From Daphnia pulex (Eukaryota; Arthropoda; Branchiopoda; Diplostraca; Daphniidae): a DNA stretch of 64,000 nucleotides. The position numbers and the translations under genes were made by a program. Below are positions 17,346-28,854 of the stretch, in pieces (within the stretch, counting starts at the first letter, position 1; each line of letters starts with the position of its first letter). Where the stretch lies: the NCBI RefSeq assembly GCF_021134715.1, contig NC_060024.1:620001-684000 (forward strand). The letters run 5' to 3'. The notes beneath the pieces are model-generated. The model did not search any database. It was not told the origin of the DNA and saw nothing but the letters and a program-made list of their open reading frames with translations.

Positions 17346-17921
17346 AAAACTTTAACTGGACGTACTCCGAGGTTAGAGTATTGTCCGGAGTTTATTTTCC
17401 GTAGTCAACAACCAATATACATGGAACGAATGTGACATACACGAGTGGATACTAGATATATATATATGTATGAGGGAAACTGGGCCTATCTGCACCACAC
17501 TGAGAGGGCGGAACGTACACGATCTCTGTTTGGCTTGCTGGAGCCAACTCGGTTTGGTTGGACCTTCGAGGCCGCCAGCCGACGGCCACTGATACAGCCT
17601 CCACCAAGACAGAGAGGGTATCGCGCACAGTTGCAGTGGGAAGATCTGTGGCATGCTGAGGATAGAGATGGAGCTAGGGAGTAAAGAAGGGTGGTAAAAC
17701 TGACTCACTCTCCCTTGGCCAGCAAGAGAGAGGAGAGATGCGACCCAAGACATAATTAGCTGCACATTTGCTCAGAGGCGGTCTATGAAGCTCAAAGGGC
17801 CTAGAGCAATTATGGAGGCAGCGAGACATGAAAAACATGCCTAATCGATAAAAGTGATGTAAAGGATTATTATTATAAAACAAAACCTTGGTGGCCCCAA
17901 TCGATAGGGTAGCCTATGAGC

Positions 17922-18252
17922 TGTTCGGAAGGGAAGCGTGTCTTAAATTACCTTACCGAATTGAGTTGAAAAGATTAAAGATGATGACACAAGTTTAGAG
18001 ATTGTTACGCTGATTGTATTGAGACTGACTGGTTTGATAGATAGATTAAGACAGACAGGCCCGACCCCCTCCAGAATATTTCATTGACACCAGGGGGGGG
18101 GAGGGGCACAAAGAAGTATACAACAATCAAGCGGGTGACAAGGGGCCACCTATCGGGGGCCCCGAAGATTGTATTCCCTTAAATGGGCCGGAATCCTGGT
18201 TGTTCGGCCGGATCTCGTCGTCGGCCGTTGGGGACGTCTTTCGTTTCCAACA
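17922..18252 (-). repeat. Outer BEL/Pao 3' LTR
   Basis: 331 bp, same TGTTCGG...CCAACA ends as the 5' LTR. Just inside it, on the minus strand, lies the purine tract GGTGGGGAGTA, the expected polypurine tract. Confidence 0.93.
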
Positions 18253-18889
18253 TACTCCCCACCAGAGCCCATGCCTTGGGACTCGACCTCGCAGACGTCA
18301 GTTGCGGCCGGATTGGCCACATGATCATCTTCTTCGACGTCAGCTGGATCGATCGGGAGCAATGGGAGTGGAGCCGGATCGGGTGGATTTGGAAATTGCG
18401 GAGCAGTTGCTTCAGCTGGCTCCGGATTCAATGCACCGTCTGCGATCTCCACATCTTCCGGTTGATCTTCTCTCAGTTCTACGGGATATAAACATTGAAT
18501 GGCTCGGGTTAATAATTTACCGTTTGGGAATTTGACTATCGCGGATCAGACTAGGCCGTCGCAGCTGGGGAGTAATTCTTTAACTACTCCCGTCTCCCAC
18601 ATGAGCCGCTTAGAAAGTTTGTCGTGAATTACGACAACTTCTCCGACGCGGATTTTCCTGCCCGACGCTCCTTTTGCGTGAAAATTATCCAGCTGCATCA
18701 GGTAATCGGAGACGAACCGCGAGCACAAGTCACTGACGTAATCACGCCTGTTCTGATCCATTTTCTTGAGTAGTTCACTTGTTGAACCGGGAGCCAATAG
18801 ATTGACTGCTGGCTCCGGCGTAGCACAAGTTGAACGACGATTGTTGAGAAACTGATTCGAAGTGATCGGGAGCGGATCATCCGCTCCTC
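18253..18889 (-). mobile_element. Outer BEL/Pao integrase C-terminal domain and tail
   Basis: Beyond the nested insertion the minus strand continues with KMDQNRRDYVSDLCSRFV, KIRVGEVVVIHD and GVVKELLPSCDG, the domain that ends BEL/Pao integrases, and then a Pro-rich tail up to the 3' LTR. Confidence 0.8.
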
Positions 18890-19048
18890 CCTACTAACAC
18901 GGCCCATCCACTTTATGTAAGATGTAGGTAAATATGGGATGAATAGATCCAGGTCGCAATTGGGGGGCGGTAGTATAGCGTAGGTATAAATTTATTTGGA
19001 TCTAGGATGGGATCAAATAAAGAATATTCATCGTAGATCCACCAGCGT

Positions 19049-19717
19049 TGTTTCCACTTAATGAAAACCTGAAGCTGGCTCGTAAGAGCAAAATCTCTTG
19101 TATTGTGTTCGACTTGACTTGTGCTCATATAAATGAACACGGTGTACTTATGATAATGGAAGTGGTGGTTCCTGAGAAGGAATAAAATAAGGTTAGGGAC
19201 ATAATCAGAGAGAGAGCGAGTAAAGATTTAGCTACCTGTGAAGACAGGCTACACACAAGGTGAGAATCACTCGTACACAGGGTCAACACCCAGAGGTGAA
19301 TAGGCCTGGGAGGGAACATACATTATAATTAAGGTGATTGACATGAATTCATTATTAACACATACCAATTAGTGTCCTATGACACACAAATGCCGGATAT
19401 ATCGTCACACACTTGATACAACTCGAGTGACGTCTCTGAAGAAACATACGACACAGAATTAGTAGGGAAATACAACATAAATTCATGATCGAAATACCTT
19501 AGAATAAGAAGAGTGACACACACACACACGCGGGTCCTTAAACCCAGTAAATGGACTTTGGGCAATCACGAACAAATCAGTTTAACACGAGAGAGAAAGA
19601 GTGAAAGCCCAGAATTCAACGTGCTTTACAGACGACATTAACTGACATTTAAGAGGGGGAAAAGGAGGGAGGGAAAACGTTGCCAAGTTTATGACGGGAT
19701 GCGCTTTCGCCGATCCA
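19049..19717 (-). repeat. Inner BEL/Pao 3' LTR
   Basis: 669 bp partner of the 5' LTR. The gag frame reads into its edge before stopping. Confidence 0.93.
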
Positions 19718-22323
19718 TCCTCCCCCGAGGCCGGCTCGCCGGCCGAGCTGGATTCCAATAGACGTAGTTCCGTCTTCGCCGGAAGACTCCAGTTGTTCCG
19801 GAATAAGTTGAGCACAAACACCAAATGGGAGCAGCTGGCACCAAAAGACAATCGCTCCATCGTCACTTCATAATCTCTTTCTAAATTCGGCTTGCGCTGG
19901 ATCCTCCTGAGAAGGCTCTGGAAGCGATTGGCGGTCATGAGTCGATTATTCACGAGGTCCGGCTCCCCTTCTTTCCAGATGATTGGCACCTCGTATCCGA
20001 CGAACAACCTCCAGGTCTTCTCCTTTGCCATCACTAGAGCTCGGCGGTCGTCGGCTGATACACATCCGGCGTTGAATTCGGTCCCAAACGCCTCGGTGTG
20101 ACAGAGACGACGAACTTCCGCTGTCAAATTATCCAGGAGGGTCTGGCCAGCGATCGTGCAGCTACGAATGGATGTGACCTGATGGCTTCGATTGGTAACT
20201 CCTCGCACGATCCAACCAAGTCTTGTTTTGTAGGCGATTGGCTCATAATCGTGTCCTTCTCTGGTCTCGCGCGGCAACAAAAGATGCAGATAGTCTATAC
20301 CTACGAGAAGATCCAACTTTCCTCCCACTACTCCGACCGGGAGGTCGCGGAGATGCGGCCAATTCTGTTTTTCCTTACTCCAGTCCGTGATCGGAGTTGG
20401 GCTGGCGACCATCTTCATTGTTGAACCTTCCATCTTAAAGATTTCGCCAGATTCGGCGCGTAACTGGAACTGGACTCGTTCGGACTGGTATCGGTCGATG
20501 ACTCCGCCGACACCATCCACCTTCAACACCTGCGGCAGTCCTTGCAGCTTTAAACGGGTCGCGAAGGTCGTCCTAATCAAGGTGGTGTCACTGCCTTCAT
20601 CGGCGATAATATTGGCGAGCACCCAGTTACCATCCGCAGATTGCACGCTGAGTTTCAGCATCCCCAATGTCACTCTCTGATGGCCAATAATCCGAACGAT
20701 TGAAGGACGGGCTTCTTTCTCTGCCGGCATCGCGCCTTCATGCAGCAGAATATGATGAAAATATCTGCATTCGGGTTGTCTGCATCGCCACTTGGTTCGA
20801 CAATCTTGCACTGGGTGTCGGCAGCTAAAACAGCTAAAACACAGCCGATGCAAAATACAGAAATTGATCCGCTCCTCCACTGAGAGAGCCTTGAAACTTT
20901 CACATTCTTGAAGCCAATGCTCCTTCTCGCACTTATAACAGAACGGCTTCTTAGTTGAAACAGCTCCTGCTCCTTCGGACGTATCCACGGATGAATAATG
21001 CGTATTGGCTCGACGTGGGAAGTTTCCTCTTGATGTTGCTGGACCGTCGGCATCAACTTGATCCGCTGCTATGCTGTAGGCGTTCAGATAATCCGATGCT
21101 CGCTCACAAATCCAAGTGCCGAAATCGTTGAGGCTACGAAATTCCAAACGGCCACGTCGTCCTGCATTCCAATCGAGTCGATCTTGCTGATTGAGCCTGA
21201 AGCATACTTTCTCGATGATATCGGCTGATGACGCTTCTCCAATCCTGCTGAGGTCGAAGAGATGAGTCCGTACTCTTTCGGCAAAACGTTTGAACACTCT
21301 CGGTTCATTCTTGAATTCTAGGCGCTCAATGGCCTGGATGTGGGCGGCCCGCATAACGTCTCGTCTTCCAAACGTCTCCTTCAGCCGTACCAGCGCCTGC
21401 TTGTAGGCCGATTCGCCGCCACCCAGGCCGTAGACAACATCCAAACATTCGCCCTTGAGGTAATGTTTCAGCAGCGCCAATTTTTCTCCAGGGGTTTTCG
21501 GCGTGTCATGTACTAACGCACGAAAAAGGTCAATCCAGCCGAACCACTCGATGGCCTTTCCAGTATAAACGTCCAATTCTGCAGAGACGGCGGAACGGGA
21601 AGAGAACTTGCTATGGACCGGAAGTAAACGTCCATTGTTGTAGAGATCGATCCAGTCGTCCGGGGCGTCTTGATTGTCGTTCAGGTTTCGCTGCTTGTTC
21701 AGCCATTCTTCTGCTGCTGGAGACCGTTTCTCTAGCTGTTGACTAACGGACGAGTAGTGATCTTGATCTGGTTGACGGATATTCAACTGATTGAGAGCCG
21801 CTTGAGCAGCTTCGGCTTCTTCCCAAAGGGCTTGGGCTCGCATTCTAATTTCTTCACATTTCCTTTCGGCTGCAGCGACCTCTTCCTTGTGAGCTTGCTC
21901 ACGCTGGGTGGCTTCTTGTTGCGCTTGGTTGCGCCGGCCGGCTTCCGACGGTGTTATGGGAATAAGGGGCGGATTTGGGACGGGCAGACCGTCGTGCGGG
22001 TTTACTACCGATGCCTCTTCTCCTTCACGGCTTGTCAGATAAGCCCGGGCTGCCGCAATGGCCTCGTCGCATTTGCCCACGTAGGTGAGATGTGTGCTAT
22101 CTTGACGCTCAGCTTCGTCTTCATCTTCTTCAATTGCTGTAATTTCGGTCTGTAGGACTGAAGTTCGGAGAATGAGATCATTGAGATGCACTATCAGTGC
22201 TTTCGCGTTTCTCCGTGAACCTGATGAGTTGACTATTGTTGTTAAGCTGCTGGTGGCCCTCGTGACTTGCTGCCGTAATGTTGTCCTCTTCTTCTTCAAC
22301 GCGATAAAAGCTGCATCGTCCAT
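19582..22323 (-). CDS. Inner BEL/Pao gag-protease reading frame
   Basis: One long frame of 913 codons from MDDAAFIALKKKRTTLRQQ. An N-terminal coiled coil (residues about 1-200) is followed by gag text (WFGWIDLFRALVHD, LLKHYLKGECLDVVYGL), CCHC-type knuckles (CYKCEKEHWLQEC, CFSCRHPVQDC) and a retropepsin with ADEGSDTTLI and LVGIDYLHLL. It closes in the 3' LTR with no RT domain. Codon use looks coding throughout. Confidence 0.85.
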   Translation of the reverse strand: MDDAAFIALKKKRTTLRQQVTRATSSLTTIVNSSGSRRNAKALIVHLNDLILRTSVLQTEITAIEEDEDEAERQDSTHLTYVGKCDEAIAAARAYLTSREGEEASVVNPHDGLPVPNPPLIPITPSEAGRRNQAQQEATQREQAHKEEVAAAERKCEEIRMRAQALWEEAEAAQAALNQLNIRQPDQDHYSSVSQQLEKRSPAAEEWLNKQRNLNDNQDAPDDWIDLYNNGRLLPVHSKFSSRSAVSAELDVYTGKAIEWFGWIDLFRALVHDTPKTPGEKLALLKHYLKGECLDVVYGLGGGESAYKQALVRLKETFGRRDVMRAAHIQAIERLEFKNEPRVFKRFAERVRTHLFDLSRIGEASSADIIEKVCFRLNQQDRLDWNAGRRGRLEFRSLNDFGTWICERASDYLNAYSIAADQVDADGPATSRGNFPRRANTHYSSVDTSEGAGAVSTKKPFCYKCEKEHWLQECESFKALSVEERINFCILHRLCFSCFSCRHPVQDCRTKWRCRQPECRYFHHILLHEGAMPAEKEARPSIVRIIGHQRVTLGMLKLSVQSADGNWVLANIIADEGSDTTLIRTTFATRLKLQGLPQVLKVDGVGGVIDRYQSERVQFQLRAESGEIFKMEGSTMKMVASPTPITDWSKEKQNWPHLRDLPVGVVGGKLDLLVGIDYLHLLLPRETREGHDYEPIAYKTRLGWIVRGVTNRSHQVTSIRSCTIAGQTLLDNLTAEVRRLCHTEAFGTEFNAGCVSADDRRALVMAKEKTWRLFVGYEVPIIWKEGEPDLVNNRLMTANRFQSLLRRIQRKPNLERDYEVTMERLSFGASCSHLVFVLNLFRNNWSLPAKTELRLLESSSAGEPASGEDGSAKAHPVINLATFSLPPFPPLKCQLMSSVKHVEFWAFTLSLSC
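19718..19727 (-). other. Inner BEL/Pao polypurine tract
   Basis: Minus strand GGGGGAGGA immediately before the 3' LTR, where plus-strand DNA priming is expected. Confidence 0.6.
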
Positions 22324-22812
22324 AGTGGAAGACGTCGATGGACGAGGTTTGGTGGAAGAAGAATCTCAACCTTGAGATGGCTGGCAATGGTCTCCCCAAC
22401 GGAAGATGAGTGGCTCGGAAGGCAGTGATCAATTCGAAGGTAGATGACAATCAACCGGATTCGGGCTCGATAACGAGTGATGAAGTGTAGTACAGCACGA
22501 GATCAAAGAATAAGCTTGCCTAAAACGAAGCTGAATGATGAAAGGAGTCTCGATGTCTAGTCGGCTGGTCTAGGGTGTGTAGAGTGAGAAGAATCTCGAC
22601 GGCTAAACCACCTCGGTGAGGAGAAGAATCTGGAATCAGCTGTGACCGACCAGAAATTCGGAATGGAGCTGAAGATGAGAAGAGTCTCGACGAATTGACG
22701 GCAGGTTTAGGGCTCGGAAAGAGCAATCAACGTTAAACTGCCTGGATAGTGAGAAGGATCTCGATGAAACAAGTAGGATGCAAGAAGAATCTTGCTTGAC
22801 GTGGAGATAGCT

Positions 22813-22828
22813 CCGGTTCGAAGGACCA
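22813..22828 (-). other. Inner BEL/Pao primer binding site (tRNA-Tyr type)
   Basis: Complement of CCGGTTCGAAGGACCA, 2 bp from the LTR. It differs by one base from the 3' end of animal tRNA-Tyr (CCGGCTCGAAGGA plus CCA). Confidence 0.75.
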
Positions 22829-22830
22829 AA

Positions 22831-23499
22831 TGTTTCCACTTAATGAAAACCTGAAGCTGGCTCGTAAGAGCAAAATCTCTTGTATTGTGTTCGACTTGAC
22901 TTGTGCTCATATAAATGAACACGGTGTACTTATGATAATGGAAGTGGTGGTTCCTGAGAAGGAATAAAATAAGGTTAGGGACATAATCAGAGAGAGAGCG
23001 AGTAAAGATTTAGCTACCTGTGAAGACAGGCTACACACAAGGTGAGAATCACTCGTACACAGGGTCAACACCCAGAGGTGAATAGGCCTGGGAGGGAACA
23101 TACATTATAATTAAGGTGATTGACATGAATTCATTATTAACACATACCAATTAGTGTCCTATGACACACAAATGCCGGATATATCGTCACACACTTGATA
23201 CAACTCGAGTGACGTCTCTGAAGAAACATACGACACAGAATTAGTAGGGAAATACAACATAAATTCATGATCGAAATACCTTAGAATAAGAAGAGTGACA
23301 CACACACACACGCGGGTCCTTAAACCCAGTAAATGGACTTTGGGCAATCACGAACAAATCAGTTTAACACGAGAGAGAAAGAGTGAAAGCCCAGAATTCA
23401 ACGTGCTTTACAGACGACATTAACTGACATTTAAGAGGGGGAAAAGGAGGGAGGGAAAACGTTGCCAAGTTTATGACGGGATGCGCTTTCGCCGATCCA
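22831..23499 (-). repeat. Inner BEL/Pao 5' LTR
   Basis: 669 bp; no difference from 19049-19717 seen by eye. Contains a short ACACACAC tract. Confidence 0.93.
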
Positions 23500-23689
23500 A
23501 GCGTATATTCATTAATATACTGATTGTACGTCAAAGTAATATACCCGGGGGTATGATTTTGTTGATATACCATTTGGTACATACACAGAATGTGCATCAC
23601 AGTATAACCATATTAGGTACACAGTGGACGAAAAAGCTAAAAAATATCTCAATTTCCATTACTCCCAAACATTTGTTCCTTAAGTGTTT

Positions 23690-23762
23690 GAACAGTTGGT
23701 CTAGTGGTCAGAGAGGTGAGCTACGGAACTGAAGGTCAGTAGTTCAACTCTGGGTTGAGACT
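23690..23762 (+). other. tRNA-like Pol III promoter segment, copy 1
   Basis: A-box-like and B-box-like words are spaced as in a tRNA gene, but the presumed acceptor arms do not pair, so it is tRNA-derived rather than a tRNA gene. Confidence 0.5.
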
Positions 23763-23985
23763 TTTAGCTTTTATTTTCTAACAGAAATCATATCCAAAGA
23801 TGGATGTTACTTAAGGATACTGTGTATACACAAACCGGTATATTCAAGGCACATACAAATGGTACGTGCGGGAAAGGGGAAATAAGGATCAACATGAAGC
23901 ATTCCATGGATATGCTGTTTGTATCTCCCTTATCCTTGGGAGTACGCTGCAGTCATATCCATGGTACATCGCTGTGTTAGTAGGG

Positions 23986-25171
23986 CTTCTCCAATGTAGT
24001 TCAACGGTCTCGCGTTAATCACACTTTCCGTTTCGATTAAACTCACTTCCAGTTCGTCGTACGCGAGACATGCGCGCCCGTTGGATCGTCTCAATAAATC
24101 TTTCGTGATCCTCACCATTCTCTCCCAAAATCCGCCCCACCATGGAGCGAGGCTAACGGAGAAGATCCAGCTGGTTCTTCTCATGGCGAGGAGGTCGTGA
24201 ACGGATGGGTTGGATCGAATGTTTTTAAGATATCGAGACACACAACGGAAAGTTTGGGCATTGTCACTGTACATCACTGACACTGGGCCTCTTCTGGCGG
24301 AGAATCGACGGAAAGCTAATAAAAAGGAGCGAGCCGTCATGTCTTTGGTTAACTCCAGATGAATCGCTCTCGTCACGGCACAAGTAAAGATGCACACGTA
24401 ACTTTTCGGTTGCTTTTTGTTGACTTGTTGCGCTGGATCCGGTTGGTCGCTATCGTCTTCTTCTTCGGGAGCTTCTTCGGTGGGAAGCTCCGCTGCATCC
24501 GGGTTCTCTTCTTCTGGTGGAGGTTCCGGAATGACTTGTTCGACGGATGGCGCCGACTTGGATTTCCTTTTCGGAGTCGCATTTTTGCAGTACAGTGGGC
24601 CAGCAAAATCGGTTCCGGTTATTTCGAATGCCCTGGCATCGCGGAGTCGGTTGGCTGGTAACGGCGCTGCTACTTGTCGGAAAGGAGGTGAAGTCAGCTT
24701 CTGGCACTTCACACAGGCGAACCAAACGTTTCTCACTTGTTGGCGCCCTCTCACGATTCAATATTTTTCTTTTAGTTCTGACAGCGTTGTTTTGACTCCT
24801 GTGTGTAAATTAAATACATGTTTGTTAGTTATCAACCTTGTTACAACAGGATGGTTTGCTGGGAGAAGGATCGGTGGTTGAATGTCTCGATCCCTGAGGG
24901 CAAGCGCCACTCTTCCAGTGACTCGGATGAGTCGATCTCGATTGTCCCAGACCGGTCGGAGCGATGCGATTTTCTCCTTTGGGTGAATCTGCAGTCCGAG
25001 CTGGAGTGTCCGGAAAGCTTTGGGATAGCGTTCTACTTGGAGCTGTCTGCAGATGGCTAGCTCCGCTTCGTTCAGCTCTTCGGTGACTATCTTGTCGAAT
25101 GTTATTTCTTTTCCGGCGACTATGATGATTTCTTTTAGTTCGAGTCCTGGGTCGCGCGTTCTTTTATTCAT
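23986..25171 (-). mobile_element. Outer BEL/Pao integrase part (before the nested insertion)
   Basis: A zinc-binding type region (about 24.76-25.17 kb) is followed by the integrase core (ITGTDFAGPLYCKN, CAVTRAIHLEL, WGGFWERMVRITK) with a Glu/Pro-rich insert between its first two blocks. The coding sequence is interrupted at about 23985 by the inverted-repeat element. Confidence 0.85.
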
Positions 25172-25465
25172 ACGGTTGATTCCTCTGAGGACCCATGCTG
25201 ATCTGAAAAGTAGTTTGTTCCATGTAGAGGTTTTGTCGAGGTACCATTCAATTGGCTGGGCGGTTTCGACCGCTGCAAAGGAGACAGTCGCCGTTTTCTT
25301 TGTCTCCTCTTACCCGATTTTCTCTTGAGTTTCGTTAGAGTTGTTTTCTGGGGAATTTGGCCATTCGCTTTCTCCTTCTGTCAGCCAGGCTGGTCCGTGC
25401 CACCAAAGTTTCGATTCCACCAGCGCATGCGCTGGCGCTCCCCGCGAAGCGAGATCGGCTGGATT

Positions 25466-27136
25466 CTACAATCCGGGGCAATGTCTCCACCACTCCGCGT
25501 TGGAAAATTTCCTGATGGTTTCCACTTGGTTTCGCACGAACGGTCTCCAGCGATTGGGATCTCCTCTTATCCATCCGAGTGTGACGAGGGAGTCTGTCCA
25601 GTAAGTCGTTTTCCATGATTCGGTGTGAAGGGAGGTTCGAATTTTCTCTCCTAAACGAATTGCTAACAAAGAGCTTAGTAGTTCGAGTCTGGGTAACGTT
25701 ACTTTCTTTTTTGGAAGAGGCGCCACTCTCATTTTGCTGGCTAGGAGGATGGTGTAAGGAATTCCGTTCTCCAGTTGGAGCCGTGCGTAGGCTACTTCTC
25801 CGTAGGCTGCTTCTGATGCATCACCGAACACATGAATTTCTGCGGAGACGATGAAAGTTTTTGAATATCCAATCCATCGTGGGATCTCCAAATGATGTAG
25901 ATCCTTCAGGCCTTTCATGATGCTGCTCCAGGTGTTCTTCACTTCGGGTGTGGCGTCATCGTCCCAACCTATGTCTCCTTCCCAAAGTTTTTGATAGATT
26001 ATTTTTAAAAGTAAGACTGTAGGAGCTAGAAAACCAATTGGGTCGAATATTCTTGCTGAGATGCTCAGAATTTTTCTCTTGGTGATCTCCACGGCTGCTT
26101 CCATTATAGATGTAGGGTCAAATTTAAATGAATCGGAGCTCGTGTCCCATCTAAGACCCAGTGCATTTTGCTGGCCATCTATTGTGGGTGAAAGGATTCC
26201 GACAATCTGATTCGACATTTCTTTTTCGGTGAGAAAGTCACGGAGCTGATTGTTGTTTGTTGCCCAGCTCCTCATGTTGAGTTGGGCCTCTGAAAATAAC
26301 GTGACGGTCTCTCCCATCGTGGTAATGGCTGTTGGCACGTTGTCTGCTCCTCCAAGGTAGTCATCCACGTAAAGTTGCTCTTCTCTTTGTTCGACTGTCT
26401 TTGGAAATCTAGGTTTGACTGAGAGCAAATGCTTATTAATGGTGACTCTTAAAAGGAATGGACTTGAACTTAGCCCAAATGGAACTCTTTTCCATTTGCA
26501 TGCGATGAAATCGGAGCTGGGATTTTCCGGCTCCCTCGGCCATAAAAATCTGACCGCTTCGGCGTCTTCGGGCTGCAGCGCGATGTTGAGGGATGCTTTT
26601 TCAATATCCGCAATCCAGGCGATCCGGTTCATCCGGAAGCGCATTAAGACCGAGAGGAGATCAGGATTGAGATTTGGTCCGGTCTCCAAAACATCGTTGA
26701 GGCTCGGCCCATATTTGGATCTTGCGGTGCCGTCGAAAACTGGTCGAATTTTTGTGGTGGCCTTGTCTGTTCGGTAGACTGGATGATGCGGTAGATAAGT
26801 GTGGAGGCCGTCGTAATTGAAATCAGCCTCTTCTACAAATCCGTTTGCTATTAGTTGGTTGATTTCTTTGATGTAGCTGGCCAAGTCGACTGGAGATTTG
26901 CGTAGCTTGGTCAGCATGCCCCACAGTCTTCCTGCTGCCATCTGGTGGTTTATTTCCAGTCTCCATCTGGCAGTCGTCCATGGAATTGGCGTGCAGTATC
27001 TGCCGTCGTCAAATCGCGTGATTTCTTCGCAGAAGGAGCGGAATTGATCGTTCTTCTCTATAGCAACACAGTCGTCCAAATTTGCGAAATTCTCTAGACG
27101 CAAAAATAACGAGAGATCAAAATTTAATTTCTCCAT
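25466..27136 (-). mobile_element. Outer BEL/Pao reverse transcriptase and RNase H part
   Basis: RT blocks RPVFDGTARSKYGPSLND, WIADIEKASLNIAL and LYVDDYLGGADN, then RNase H text IHVFGDASEAAYGEVAY and TYWTDSLVTLGWI. The YVDD centre is present. Confidence 0.88.
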
Positions 27137-27615
27137 TTCAAACCTTTTTTTTTTCTTTTGTCGTGTCGAAAAAGCAGATTTGTTCAGAATTTTCTGTTAG
27201 TGGAAGGAGACTGGAGTTTCCTGTCTCCCTGCTTTCCGACTGGTCTGGTTGGATGCTGTTGAAAAATTTCGATGGCTGTGAGGTGATCTGTGGTATAGAT
27301 CAATTTGAATTGATTAGTAGTTGACTGACAATTGTTTGACTTTGTTTCGATGTTTTTTCTTGTGATGGACCACCGATGACTTTTCCTAGTTTTGAAGTGT
27401 AGGCTCTGAGTCCGCACGGGCTGGTGGTTGCTGGCTCGTTGAACATGATGTTAAACATTTGGTCCATTCCAACAAGAATCCCAACGTCCTCGTCTCCACC
27501 TTCACGTTCCAAGCGGTCGTCTGCCAAATTTTCATTCTCCAGCCACAGCTTTCTTTTAAATTCTGTAGTTTGGTACGGGCCGGTGCTTCCAACTTTGTCG
27601 GTTGCTTCTAAAGCT

Positions 27616-28854
27616 TCAATACGCACCGTTGGGGTTCCTGGCCAGGTGCCCCGCAGAAGTCATCTTGACCACGTTGTGAGTTTCTGCTGGAGGGGTCACT
27701 GTCTGGCGGAAGGCCCTGGTCGCGATCTGCTCCACCTGGATGATCTTCAGTTGAAGTTCTTTCGAAATCTGCTTTTTAATCCATGTTCTATGGCTGCCAT
27801 CGTCGAGGAAGAGAATTGCTCGGATCTGTTTTCCATTTGGGCCTGTAATGTAAACGGTTGCTGTTTTTAGAATAACTTCACCAAAGAAGCTTGCGCACGC
27901 TGTTGTTGAGCTGCTCCCAGCGGCCGGTTTGCTTGGAATTATAGTTGAGGATCCGAATCTGGTATCTTTCTCGGCGCACAAAGATGTGTGGTGCTTGGCT
28001 CGGCATCGCTGGCACCTGTGTGGATTAAAACAAACAGTGGTCTCGTGTTGACCAAAACAGTTAGAGCATCTTCTTTCGATGGTGATGGCTGCCTTTTTTT
28101 CTTTCAGCTCCATTGGGCAATTTATAGCCCAATGCATCTCCTTGCAGAACACGCACGGCAGCATTGGCTTTTTTGGAGATGATGCTGTCGCTTCTCTCCT
28201 TGGTGGTGGACTGCCATTTCTTCTTGTTTTGCTTGAATGTTTTGATTGTGGAGTCGGCTTGCTGCTGACTCCGAGCTGAGAAGCTGTTGGTGTTGTCGGT
28301 GGTGTTGCTTTGGTCGGCTGTTGAGAATTTTGGGCCGGCTTTGGTGTTGTAGCTCTTAGATGGCTGAGTCGCTCTGCAGCTTCAACTTGCTCTTCGATAA
28401 ACTTTAGAACTTGATCAATGTCTGTTACCTTGTTTGTTGCTGATTCGGCCCACTTTGCTTGAAGTTTGAGTGGGATCGAGCGTAAAATTCTTGATCCAAG
28501 GAGACATCCGTGGCTCGCTCTTGCAACTCCAAGTGTCTCCAACGCGTTGATATGTGACTGGATAGTCAGTTGGAAGCACCTAAGTGCCGCGGTATCAGCT
28601 ACGTCTCTCAATGTTTGCAGAGTGTCCAATTTCTGGGTGTGGGCCTCAATCAGAACGTCCGTTTTGCCGTACATCGCCTTCAGGAGATTCACTGCAACGG
28701 TGTAGTTTGCGTCTGTCAGCTCCAGATTCTCCACGCACAGCTGTGCTTCACCTTTCAAGTAGTATTTAAGATATCCAAATTTTTGAACCGCCGGAAAGGC
28801 CGATTCATGGACGGCTGCGTTGTAACCTTCCCAGAAGGCCGTCCATTCAAGCAC
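27616..28854 (-). mobile_element. Outer BEL/Pao gag and protease part
   Basis: Text typical of BEL/Pao gag (FWEGYNAAVHES, YYLKGEAQLCVENL) is followed by CCHC knuckles (CVFCKEMHWAINC, CSNCFGQHETTVC, CQRCRAKHHTSLC) and a protease-like FLDDGSHRTWI. Confidence 0.85.

Larger units (their letters stand above)
19049..23499 (-). mobile_element. Inner BEL/Pao LTR retrotransposon, very young, internally short
   Basis: Two 669-bp LTRs (19049-19717 and 22831-23499) with TGTTTCC...GATCCA ends look identical by eye, and AGCGT is duplicated at 19044-19048 and 23500-23504. This implies a very recent insertion. The internal region is only about 3.1 kb: primer site 22813-22828, one long gag/protease frame (19582-22323) and a polypurine tract. 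Its ends look whole, but the RT, RNase H and integrase parts are absent, so it should depend on a full-length relative. Confidence 0.93.
18890..23985. mobile_element. Inverted-repeat element with tRNA-like core, copy 1 (split by inner BEL/Pao)
   Basis: The ends CCCTACTAACACGGCC (left) and GCTGTGTTAGTAGGG (right) are inverted copies. Without the inner LTR element it is about 640 bp. At about 23690-23762 a tRNA-like stretch has an A-box-like TGGTCTAGTGGTCAGAG and a B-box-like TAGTTCAACTCTGG. The right third folds into a long hairpin (CCATGGATATG at about 23906-23916, CATATCCATGG at about 23953-23963). A second copy is at 36882-37405. It sits in the outer element's integrase region. Superfamily unresolved: TIRs argue for a DNA element, the Pol III-like core for a SINE-like origin. 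Confidence 0.7.

Noticed and set aside
17445-17684. Plus-strand open frame of 79 codons
   Set aside because: Lies in the LINE 3' region and has no family match; chance frame.
17922-18252. Solo LTR
   Set aside because: A partner LTR at 30625-30958 with a matching 5-bp duplication shows it is one end of a large nested element.
22831-23499. Local tandem duplication with 19049-19717
   Set aside because: Ends are TG...CA, with primer site, polypurine tract and target duplication in the right places: an LTR pair.
23690-23762. Functional tRNA gene
   Set aside because: A and B boxes are only approximate and the acceptor ends do not pair; it is part of a repeated element.
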